Shown: in pieces, positions 7,825 to 14,352 of the stretch | Numbering within the stretch: the first letter of the stretch is position 1 | Layout of the letters: the number at the start of each line of letters is the position of its first letter | Source: JANQRV01 sp964533785 | Lineage (GTDB): Bacteria > Bacteroidota > Bacteroidia > Chitinophagales > Saprospiraceae | Assembly (NCBI GenBank): GCA_964533785.1 | Contig: CAZHNG010000105.1 | Span: 1 to 18,504 of the forward strand | DNA length: 18,504 bases | Direction of reading: 5' to 3' | The notes under the pieces: generated by a model | What the model was told of the DNA's origin: nothing | Database searches by the model: none | Seen by the model: only the letters and a program-made list of their open reading frames with translations | Position numbers and translations under genes: made by a program

Positions 7825-9149
7825 ATGATGATCTCCCACCCGGGCTCATACTCCCGGCTCCACAGTTTCATAGCTTCCGGATCTCCAATTATCCGGCCAT
7901 TCCTCTGGTCGATATTTAAGGTTCTGCCCGTACGATAGGCGATATTGCCCAATTGACATAACAAAACACTTTTATGTCCGCCTTCAATGGCACTGCGTTG
8001 TTTTTCACCTTCCCGTATACCTTGGAGGAAGTTCAGCGCATGCGGTGCATCGAACCAGGATCCTGGGCCCACCGTATTTTGTTGGTCTGGTTGTTCGGTA
8101 TCTTCCTGCTTTACTTCTTTGATGACGGCAGGATTGCGGCTATTGTCGAAAACGGTATAAGCATTGCCGCTGCCTAGCAGAACACTACCTCCTTCACCGT
8201 GAAAAACAACGCCAGCGGAATATCCATGCAGATGAAAACCATTACTGCTGCGACTTTCCCAGGTAAAGGCTTTTCCATTTTCAAAAGAGACACTAATGGT
8301 TTGGGTATCGGGTGTTTGCCAATCGTCGTTATAATGGTACCGGCCTCCAATAGAAACTACTTTTGATGGATAGTCTACCTGCAACCCCCAACGCATTAAA
8401 TCTAAAAAATGGGTGCCATTATTAAGGGCTTCTCCGGTACCCCAGTGCCAGAACCAATGCCAGTTATAAGGATGAATATTATCGCGGTAAGGCTTTCGCG
8501 GCGCAGGACCTTGCCAGAGATCAAAATCCAGGTGAGTGGGTACGGCGGTTTGCTTTCCAAAGCCAATGGGTTGACGGGTATTAGCGTACCATCCTTTGGC
8601 AAAATAAACATTACCAATAATACCGGAGTGGAGGTCGCGCATACACGCTATTACATTCGACCACGATCGGCGTTGATTGCCCATTTGTACGATCCGGTTA
8701 TATTTTTGAGCCGCTTCTACTAACAGCTCTCCTTCTCGTGGATTATGACTACAGGGTTTTTCAACGTAAACGTGTTTTCCCGCCTGGCAAGCCATGATGG
8801 CCGCCGGTGCGTGCCAATGATCGGGCGCCGCAATAACAATGGCATCCAGGTCTTTATCTTCCAGTACTTTCCGAATGTCTTTTTCCAATTTGGGTTTTCG
8901 TTCCTGGAAAGGAGCAATATCCTTCAGCGTTTGTTCAAAATAACGTTCGTCGACTTCGCACAAATACGCTATTTCACAATCTGGTTGTGCGGCAAATACT
9001 TTAGCCAGGGCATTGCCGCGGCTACGGATGCCCATGATAGCTACCGTAATTTTACGCAAAGGAGAACCGTATTTAAAAATGGGAGTCGCGGCCAGGGTGG
9101 TACCTGTGCCTACTGCGGTCATGGTGCTTATAAATTGGCGTCGTTTCAT
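7821..9149 (-). CDS. Gfo/Idh/MocA-family oxidoreductase with Tat signal
   Basis: NAD(P)-dependent sugar or cyclitol dehydrogenase family, 442 residues. The leader MKRRQFISTMTAVGTGTTLAA is a twin-arginine signal, so export as a folded protein with bound cofactor is predicted. The Rossmann start is VAIMGIRSRGNA (36-47). The family motif EKP is at 130-132 with the catalytic-type lysine K131. The C-terminal domain has NNGTHFLDL with H247 in the usual active-site helix. Tryptophan- and histidine-rich WHWFWHWGTGE (230-240) precedes it and is typical of the Bacteroidota/Planctomycetota exported subgroup. The substrate cannot be read from the sequence. Its 3' end overlaps the transporter gene tail to tail. 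Upstream, 253 bases separate it from a second Gfo gene on the same strand. Confidence 0.92.
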   Translation of the reverse strand: MKRRQFISTMTAVGTGTTLAATPIFKYGSPLRKITVAIMGIRSRGNALAKVFAAQPDCEIAYLCEVDERYFEQTLKDIAPFQERKPKLEKDIRKVLEDKDLDAIVIAAPDHWHAPAAIMACQAGKHVYVEKPCSHNPREGELLVEAAQKYNRIVQMGNQRRSWSNVIACMRDLHSGIIGNVYFAKGWYANTRQPIGFGKQTAVPTHLDFDLWQGPAPRKPYRDNIHPYNWHWFWHWGTGEALNNGTHFLDLMRWGLQVDYPSKVVSIGGRYHYNDDWQTPDTQTISVSFENGKAFTWESRSSNGFHLHGYSAGVVFHGEGGSVLLGSGNAYTVFDNSRNPAVIKEVKQEDTEQPDQQNTVGPGSWFDAPHALNFLQGIREGEKQRSAIEGGHKSVLLCQLGNIAYRTGRTLNIDQRNGRIIGDPEAMKLWSREYEPGWEIII

Positions 9150-9228
9150 TTTTAATCGATATTCAATTGTTTAACCCGTCTTATGTAGTCGAGCAGAATT
9201 ATTTTATGTTACGTTCACACTCAAACCC

Positions 9229-9246
9229 TCCCGATAGCAATCGGGA
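9229..9246. repeat. Short palindrome TCCCGATAGCAATCGGGA
   Basis: Seven-base arms TCCCGAT/ATCGGGA around a 4-base loop, in the 253-base gap between the two Gfo genes. A near-identical palindrome in opposite orientation lies at 13294-13311 (loop differs by one base after reversal). No T-run follows on either strand, so it is not a standard terminator. I recall such elements as common intergenic repeats in Bacteroidota. The rest of the gap shows no gene. Confidence 0.6.
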
Positions 9247-9402
9247 TCAAACTCATGCAGTCTGGCGTCTGGCATCTTAAATCTGCTTTCTTACTTATGT
9301 GACTGTAACAAGCAGAAAGTAGTCCCAATCAAATGTGCAAGATCTCCATTTCCTAACCGGGTTTTGTCAAAGGTAATAACTTCAATATTGCCTTATGACA
9401 AC

Positions 9403-10377
9403 TCACCGGTTCAAGAATTTTTCTAGCTTTACCGCTTTACCATTCTTTCTTTTACTTTCTTCCGCAGCGGTCATAAAAGCAAATATCTCTAAGGTTTCTT
9501 TTTTGCTAACGGGAGGAATACCCGTTTCAAAAAAGTCCAGGATCTCGAAAACCAGATGTTCATAACCTTCGTAAACTCCGGCGGGGCTAATACCTTTCGT
9601 ACCGTAGGCGGTGCCCCCGTAGCCCGTTTCCCCTTTTCGCAATCCACGAAAAGTGCCAATACGGCCATCTTCCCATTCTCCTATTACTACATCGGTATCC
9701 GGATGGTAAAACCGGCGAACATTGTTGCATCCCGTTCCCATAACGGTGAAGAGCGATTCGACACCATGTATACCGTACCAAAACAGATCAGGATGAGTAG
9801 GTTCTAATTTTGCCGGGGAATAAATATCCGCTGCCAGTACATCACCAATTTTGCCATCTTTGACAATAGCCTGGGTAGTGGGTGAAAACCGAAGAGAGGA
9901 AGCAGAAAAAAAGGACACTCCGTGGGACTCAGCCAACTCAAATATGCGTATAGCATCTTCCATGCTGGCTGCTAAAGGTTTATCAATAAAAAGGGGCTTG
10001 CCTGCTTCAAAAACTGCTTGTGCCTGTTCGAGATGAAGCCGCCCGTCGTTCGTTTCTAATAATACGACATCTACTTGATCCAATACTTTTTCCAGCGTGT
10101 CTACCACTTCGACGCCTAATGCTTCAACTTCTTTCGTATACTTTGGAATGCGGCTGTAACTCGATTCAATGGTTTTGCTGCCGTAAGGAAAAGCATGCGT
10201 TACTTTGAAATTTTTATTTGAATCCTTATTGATGATCTCCGTAAAAGCGGTAGAATGAGAGGTGTCCAGACCGATCATACCAATCGATTGAAAGGACCGC
10301 TTTTTGGTATTTGCAGTGCTAAACAGCACACTGGTAGCTCCTATGCCAGTCATTGTCATGAATTTTCTTCGGTTCAT
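9403..10377 (-). CDS. Gfo/Idh/MocA-family oxidoreductase, divergent Rossmann motif, Tat signal
   Basis: Predicted exported NAD(P)-dependent oxidoreductase, 324 residues. The leader MNRRKFMTMTGIGATSVLFS is a twin-arginine signal. The nucleotide-binding start reads SIGMIGLDTSHSTAF (31-45), so the usual second and third glycines of GxGxxG are replaced by LDTSHS, and cofactor binding may differ from the classic mode. The family lysine is kept as DKP (132-134, PLFIDKPLAAS). The C-terminal domain is shorter than in the neighbouring 442-residue protein. It is divergent from the TIM-barrel gene at 10720 and upstream, on the same strand, of the other Gfo gene. The substrate is unknown. Context suggests sugar or sugar-derivative oxidation together with the TIM-barrel protein. 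Confidence 0.88.
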   Translation of the reverse strand: MNRRKFMTMTGIGATSVLFSTANTKKRSFQSIGMIGLDTSHSTAFTEIINKDSNKNFKVTHAFPYGSKTIESSYSRIPKYTKEVEALGVEVVDTLEKVLDQVDVVLLETNDGRLHLEQAQAVFEAGKPLFIDKPLAASMEDAIRIFELAESHGVSFFSASSLRFSPTTQAIVKDGKIGDVLAADIYSPAKLEPTHPDLFWYGIHGVESLFTVMGTGCNNVRRFYHPDTDVVIGEWEDGRIGTFRGLRKGETGYGGTAYGTKGISPAGVYEGYEHLVFEILDFFETGIPPVSKKETLEIFAFMTAAEESKRKNGKAVKLEKFLNR

Positions 10378-10544
10378 ATCAGTAAAATAGAAATTTTATT
10401 ATTGGTATCCAATCTTATTAGGGAAGATGCTTGGCTAAGTATAGGAGATGCTATACAGTTTGAGTTGGATGGAGAGAATCCCAATGTTTGCGATCAGAAC
10501 TTCATCTTCCTGACTGTAAAGGTCTTTATTTTCTAATTTTTGCG

Positions 10545-10600
10545 TTGCTACCGTACACTTTCTTCAGAAAGCCCCTTTTGGGACAAAACCTTGGTAAAAA
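10545..10600. repeat. Dispersed 56-base intergenic repeat, copy 1
   Basis: Aligned without gaps to 18233-18288, about 46 of 56 bases match. Shared blocks are TTGCTACCGTACA at the left end and CAAAACCTTGGT near the right end. Both copies lie in intergenic DNA, here between divergent genes and there upstream of rpiB. On the minus strand both copies keep one open frame that reads TKVL...GL...VR and ends in TAG. It may be a decayed gene end, a small transcript or a mobile fragment; I do not recognise it. Confidence 0.65.
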
Positions 10601-10655
10601 TTTTGCAACAAAAAGGAGTTTGAATGATAAATTCGATGCTTAGGGCATCAATTGC

Positions 10656-10663
10656 TATATTTG
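10656..10663 (+). promoter_or_regulatory. Bacteroidota -7 promoter box for the TIM-barrel gene
   Basis: TATATTTG is an exact match to TAnnTTTG and would start transcription near 10670, about 50 bases before the ATG at 10720. No convincing -33 box is seen. It lies downstream of the in-frame ATG at 10624 and so supports 10720 as the start. Confidence 0.5.
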
Positions 10664-10719
10664 TCGATCACCATAAATGGTCATCGAACAAGTCTGTTAG
10701 AGCAAAAAAAATTAGGAAT

Positions 10720-11682
10720 ATGAAAACCAACAATAACAAAAGTCGTCGTCAGGCACTCCAGGCTTTATCCGCTATTGGTGGAGCTACGATGCTGCCTTTT
10801 GCGGCAAAAGCAGATCCTTCCTTCGAAAAGGATAAAAAGAAAAAGCCTTTTACCTTCTGCCTGAATACCAGCACCATCATGGGGCAGCAGCAAGGGATTG
10901 TTAAAGACATCCAGACTGCGGCTCAAGCGGGGTACGATGGTATAGAAATATGGATCAATGCATTGCAAAAATACCAGGAGGAAGGAGGAAAGCTTGCCGA
11001 TCTGAAATCTATGGCCGAAGACTTGGGCATCAAGATCGAAAATGCCATTGGATTTGCACCCTGGATCGTCGATGACGAAATCAAACGCCAGGCTGCCCTC
11101 GAACAAGCCAAACGCGAAATGGATATGCTCGCGCAGGTTGGATGCACCAGGTTGGCCGCACCCCCGGCAGGAGCTACCGAGGGTAAACTGCTGGATCTGG
11201 ATCAGGCAGCCGAAAGGTTTTGTGCTCTTTTAGAAGTCGGTAAATCAATAGGCGTTATTCCCCAATTAGAGGTATGGGGCTTCTCTAAAAACCTGCACCG
11301 TCTAAACCAGGTATTATACGTGGCAGCGGGTTGCAACGACGACCAGGTACGGATTTTACCGGATGTTTACCATTTGTATCGCGGAGGGTCGAACTTTAAA
11401 TCCCTTCAACTCATCAACGGCAGGGCAATAGAGATCTTTCACATGAATGACTACCCGGATAGCATACCTCCTGCCAAAATTGAAGACAAAGACCGTGTTT
11501 ATCCGGGAGAGGGTGATGGACCGGTCATCCAGGTTTTACAAATGTTGCATGAAATGGGTGGGCCGAAAATCCTGTCCCTGGAGTTATTCAACCGTTCTTA
11601 TTGGGAGCAAGATGCGCTGACAGTTGCCAAGACTGGATTGGAGAAGATGAAGAGGGCGGTTAAAAATGCAATGAAGGGGTGA
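10720..11682 (+). CDS. Sugar phosphate isomerase/epimerase-like TIM-barrel protein with Tat signal
   Basis: AP-endonuclease-2-like (xylose-isomerase-like) TIM barrel of 320 residues. Members isomerise or epimerise sugars, dehydrate inosose or act on keto-sugars using one divalent metal. Likely metal and acid residues are E184 (QLEVWG), D215 and H218 (LPDVYHLYRGG), H241 (FHMNDYP) and E288 (LSLELFN). The N terminus has a Tat-type leader, SRRQALQALSAIGGATMLPFAAKA, about residues 8-31, so export is predicted. The start is the ATG at 10720: it places the twin arginines eight residues in, and the promoter box at 10656 lies inside the longer alternative from 10624. It is divergent from a Tat-exported Gfo oxidoreductase, which suggests a joint keto-sugar pathway (inference). 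It ends 29 bases from the convergent tryptophanase gene. Confidence 0.9.
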   Translation: MKTNNNKSRRQALQALSAIGGATMLPFAAKADPSFEKDKKKKPFTFCLNTSTIMGQQQGIVKDIQTAAQAGYDGIEIWINALQKYQEEGGKLADLKSMAEDLGIKIENAIGFAPWIVDDEIKRQAALEQAKREMDMLAQVGCTRLAAPPAGATEGKLLDLDQAAERFCALLEVGKSIGVIPQLEVWGFSKNLHRLNQVLYVAAGCNDDQVRILPDVYHLYRGGSNFKSLQLINGRAIEIFHMNDYPDSIPPAKIEDKDRVYPGEGDGPVIQVLQMLHEMGGPKILSLELFNRSYWEQDALTVAKTGLEKMKRAVKNAMKG

Positions 11683-11711
11683 GTCATCTGATGTCTTTGA
11701 TCAGCCTCTTT

Positions 11712-13091
11712 TTATTTAATTTTCTCCAGTTCAACCGTAAAATGCCGCAAAATAGCAGCCTGCCGTTTGATCGAAAAACCAGTTTTAATCGAATGGCTTC
11801 TTTCCGCTACATTATTAATAGTAGTGGCTACGTAATCCATGTGGTTGTGGGAATACACCCGTCGTGGAATTGCCAATCGCAATAATTCCATTTTAGCGAT
11901 CCGGTCTTTGCCGGTGACAGGGTCCCGGTCGGCTAATAAAGTGCCGATTTCCACTCCTCTGACACCGCCTTCTATATAGGTTTCCACGCCTAGTAATTGA
12001 GCTGGATATTGGGTAGAAGGAATATGGGGCAACAACTTCTTGGCGTCGATATAAAGCGCATGACCACCAACCGGTTCCTGGATCGGGATATTGAAACGCT
12101 TCAATTGTTCCCCTAAATACTGCACTTGTTTGACACGATCATCCAAATAATCAAAATCAATGCCCTCTTCTAAACCTACGGCCAGTGCGCCCATCGCCCG
12201 GCCGCTCATTCCGCCGTAAGTGAGAAAACCTTCGTAAATGATGGTAAATTGACCAAGTCTTTCGTACAACTCCGTATCATTCAGGGCAATGAAACCGCCA
12301 ATATTGACCAGGCCGTCTTTTTTACTACTCATCCACACCACGCTTACGTCTCTGAACATTTCCTTTACAATATCTGGTATGGACCAATCCTGGTACTCCT
12401 TTTCTCTGGTTTTAATGAAATAGGCATTCTCAGCATACCGCGCAATATCCATGTATACCGGAATACCATATTTTTCGGCCAGCCGGCAGGTAGCTTTGAT
12501 GTTCGATAAAGCCACGGGTTGTCCACCGACGGTATTACAAGTTACCGTTATATTTATGAAAGGGATCTGTTTTTTACCGTACTTCAGGATAGTACTTTCC
12601 AGTTTATCCAAATCCAGGTTTCCCTTAAAGGGATGGTAGGTCTCAGTATCGTAGGCCTCTTTGATCGTACAATCAAGAGCAATGGCTTTACGGAATTCTA
12701 TATGACCTTTGGTGGTATCAAAATGAGCATTGCCCGGAATAATATCTCCTTCTTTTACTACGGTAGAAAAAAGGATATTCTCGGCGGCACGACCCTGGTG
12801 AGTTGGGGCCAGGTATTCAAAACCCATGATCTTCTTTACCGCTCTTTTCAGCTTAAAATAGGATTCAGAGCCGGCGTAGCTTTCGTCACCCAGCATAACT
12901 TCCGCCCATTGCTGTTCACTCATAGCTCCGGTACCGGAATCGGTCATCAGATCTACGATGACCCAATCGCTATGGATGTTAAAAAGGTTGTAATGAACTT
13001 CTTCAATTTTTGTGGCCCGTTCTTCTTTGTTCCTAAAATAGATAGGCTCGACAACCTTCGTTTTGTACGGAGGGATATGAGGTAATTCCAT
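11712..13091 (-). CDS. tnaA: Tryptophanase (L-tryptophan indole-lyase)
   Basis: PLP enzyme of 459 residues that splits L-tryptophan into indole, pyruvate and ammonia in the cytoplasm. It matches the TnaA/tyrosine phenol-lyase family throughout: APTHQGRAAEN (95-105), TVTCNTVGGQPV, MDIARYAENAYFIK and the PLP lysine in SSKKDG (K258). Residues that separate the two enzymes, recalled from the E. coli and Citrobacter proteins, favour tryptophanase. HFDTT has D125 where TPL has threonine. VEIG has I382 where TPL has the phenol-binding arginine. RHFT has H450 where TPL has phenylalanine. Some stretches (KKDGLVNIGGF, IPRRVY) are closer to TPL, so specificity is likely, not proven. No tnaB permease adjoins it and no tnaC-type leader is evident in the upstream gap, which is instead full of repeats. 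Confidence 0.92.
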   Translation of the reverse strand: MELPHIPPYKTKVVEPIYFRNKEERATKIEEVHYNLFNIHSDWVIVDLMTDSGTGAMSEQQWAEVMLGDESYAGSESYFKLKRAVKKIMGFEYLAPTHQGRAAENILFSTVVKEGDIIPGNAHFDTTKGHIEFRKAIALDCTIKEAYDTETYHPFKGNLDLDKLESTILKYGKKQIPFINITVTCNTVGGQPVALSNIKATCRLAEKYGIPVYMDIARYAENAYFIKTREKEYQDWSIPDIVKEMFRDVSVVWMSSKKDGLVNIGGFIALNDTELYERLGQFTIIYEGFLTYGGMSGRAMGALAVGLEEGIDFDYLDDRVKQVQYLGEQLKRFNIPIQEPVGGHALYIDAKKLLPHIPSTQYPAQLLGVETYIEGGVRGVEIGTLLADRDPVTGKDRIAKMELLRLAIPRRVYSHNHMDYVATTINNVAERSHSIKTGFSIKRQAAILRHFTVELEKIK

Positions 13092-13262
13092 ATTCTTTTA
13101 TTGTGATTAAGGCTAATTTTTAATTTGAGTTTGGACTTTGGCACTAAATTTCACGTAGGTGATAATCAAGTAAATAAGGTGTTTATATTAGACTTGTCTA
13201 AACGATGTCCTCAAAAGTTAAAATGCGCCTTTTTACCTATATCATCTTCCGAATTTTTCATT

Positions 13263-13277
13263 TCCGCCTGAGGCGGA
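13263..13277. repeat. Short palindrome TCCGCCTGAGGCGGA
   Basis: Seven-base arms around one central base; a second AGGCGG at 13282-13287 could pair alternatively. It lies inside the inverted-repeat element 13189-13373, 16 bases before the next palindrome. It resembles GC-rich palindromes I recall from Bacteroidota intergenic DNA. No T-run follows. Confidence 0.5.
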
Positions 13278-13293
13278 TGCTAGGCGGCTTCAA

Positions 13294-13311
13294 TCCCGAT
13301 CGCTATCGGGA
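13294..13311. repeat. Short palindrome TCCCGATCGCTATCGGGA
   Basis: Seven-base arms with a 4-base loop. Read on the other strand it differs from the palindrome at 9229-9246 by a single loop base. It is nested inside the inverted-repeat element 13189-13373. Confidence 0.6.
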
Positions 13312-13393
13312 GAAAAGATATAAATAAAAATCCCTCATTTTTCCAATTTGAATACACCGTCTAGACAAGTCTATTGAATCTTACCTACTACGT

Positions 13394-13434
13394 TATCAGT
13401 GATTTTTCGTTGCCTTGTCTAGCGTTAAAAGTCT
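13394..13434. repeat. Decayed right-end relic of the 17405-17560 element family
   Basis: TGTCTAGCGTTAAAAGTC at 13416-13433 matches 17 of 18 bases of the right end of the element at 17541-17558. Upstream TATCAGTGATTT (13394-13405) resembles TATCAGCGGTTT at 17506-17517. No matching left end is found, so it appears to be a truncated, diverged copy. Confidence 0.45.
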
Positions 13435-13513
13435 GGTTTGCGCACAAATTATAAAATAAATGGAAGATGGAATGATGGCCCCTTTATTCTCTATCATTCT
13501 TTTCCAAAAAAAA

Positions 13514-14242
13514 CTATTTCATTCGGGAAGCCGCTGCTTCATCCAAGAACCAATGGACATTCGGTTGCCCTTTCAGGATAAGCTGGGCGGGGTACTCCGT
13601 GGGACGATAAGCCCCATTGATCACTTTGGGCAGAATGTTTGCTTTCTTCTCCCCGCTAACTAAAAAGGCAATTTGATCTGATCTTTTCAGGAATGGGGCC
13701 GTTAATGAAATCCGCCAACTATCCATTTTTTCTACGTGTACGGCGGTCACCCATTTTTCATTTTCCTGTAGAGCTTCCGTACGCGGAAAAAGCGAAGCAG
13801 TATGCCCATCGTCCCCCAACCCTAAGAAACAAAGATCGATGACGGGCTCCTCATTGGCAAACAGACTTTTCAAATCATTTTCGTATCGCTGAGCCGCTTC
13901 AGCGGGCGGTAGCGTCCCATTGATCAAAAAGATCTGATCAGCGGGAATAGACACTTTATTCAACCAGGCCTCTTTAGCCATTCGGCTATTACTGTCCGGA
14001 GAAGTTTCGGGCACACAACGTTCATCTCCGAAAAGGACATAAAATTTATTCCAAGCAACAGCATCTTTGAAAGGAGCCTTCCCAAGCAGTTGGTACATTT
14101 TTTTGGGCGTACTTCCTCCCGCAAGGCTGATGACGAACCGGCCTTTTTTTTCAATGACTTTTACTGCAGTTTCCATAAGAAAGTTCGCCGCTGCAATACT
14201 CATCTGTTCCGGATCATCAAGGACATAAAAGTGGTTACTCAT
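13514..14242 (-). CDS. pgl: 6-phosphogluconolactonase
   Basis: Cytoplasmic enzyme hydrolysing 6-phosphoglucono-1,5-lactone to 6-phosphogluconate, the second oxidative pentose phosphate step. At 242 residues it has the normal length for the NagB-fold Pgl/DevB family. Landmarks are SLAGGSTPKKMY (39-50, phosphate loop), FGDERCVP (71-78) and LGLGDDGHTASLFP (140-153) with the catalytic-type H147. It is last in the gnd, zwf, pgl series, 110 bases after zwf. That gap holds an inverted repeat (14255-14314). A G6P isomerase/deaminase function is unlikely given the Pgl-type GDGHTASLFP motif and its neighbours. Confidence 0.95.
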   Translation of the reverse strand: MSNHFYVLDDPEQMSIAAANFLMETAVKVIEKKGRFVISLAGGSTPKKMYQLLGKAPFKDAVAWNKFYVLFGDERCVPETSPDSNSRMAKEAWLNKVSIPADQIFLINGTLPPAEAAQRYENDLKSLFANEEPVIDLCFLGLGDDGHTASLFPRTEALQENEKWVTAVHVEKMDSWRISLTAPFLKRSDQIAFLVSGEKKANILPKVINGAYRPTEYPAQLILKGQPNVHWFLDEAAASRMK

Positions 14243-14254
14243 TAAAATTCGATT

Positions 14255-14314
14255 TATACTTTACAGGGCATAAAGTACCGATTTTTCATTCGGAATTTTG
14301 CAGTGTAAAGTGTA
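14255..14314. promoter_or_regulatory. Inverted repeat between zwf and pgl
   Basis: ACTTTACA (14258-14265) pairs with TGTAAAGT (14304-14311), extended outward by one wobble and two more pairs. CCGA/TCGG (14278-14281 and 14290-14293) forms an inner stem. It could be an RNA structure tuning pgl or a regulator site. The function is unknown. Confidence 0.35.
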
Positions 14315-14352
14315 TATGCGCAACGGGATAATCTGGCGTCGCTACTAAAAAA

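Larger units (their letters stand above)
10378..10719. other. Divergent intergenic region between the Gfo gene and the TIM-barrel gene
   Basis: About 340 bases with no convincing gene. It holds the dispersed repeat at 10545-10600, a -7 promoter box for the rightward gene at 10656-10663, and a 15-base sequence at 10685-10699 shared with 41-55. The left 160 bases show nothing recognisable. Confidence 0.6.
13189..13373. mobile_element. Gene-less inverted-repeat element (MITE-like, type 2)
   Basis: About 185 bases bounded by TAGACTTGTCTAAACGATGT (13189-13208) and, inverted, ACACCGTCTAGACAAGTCTA (13354-13373); 18 of 20 end bases pair, with weaker pairing further in. Both outermost dinucleotides are TA, so a TA target duplication is possible but unproven. 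There is no coding capacity. Two short palindromes lie inside. The element occupies the centre of the 422-base tnaA-pgl gap, where I see no gene. Confidence 0.55.

Noticed and set aside
10624..10719. ATG at 10624 as start of the TIM-barrel gene
   Set aside because: The extension covers an exact -7 promoter box and pushes the twin-arginine leader 32 residues inward; ATG 10720 fits a Tat signal.
12519..13085. 188-codon plus-strand open frame
   Set aside because: Antisense shadow of tnaA, with no recognisable domain or promoter.
13092..13188. tnaC-like leader peptide upstream of tnaA
   Set aside because: I found no short open frame with a start, a key tryptophan and a stop in a position suitable for attenuation.
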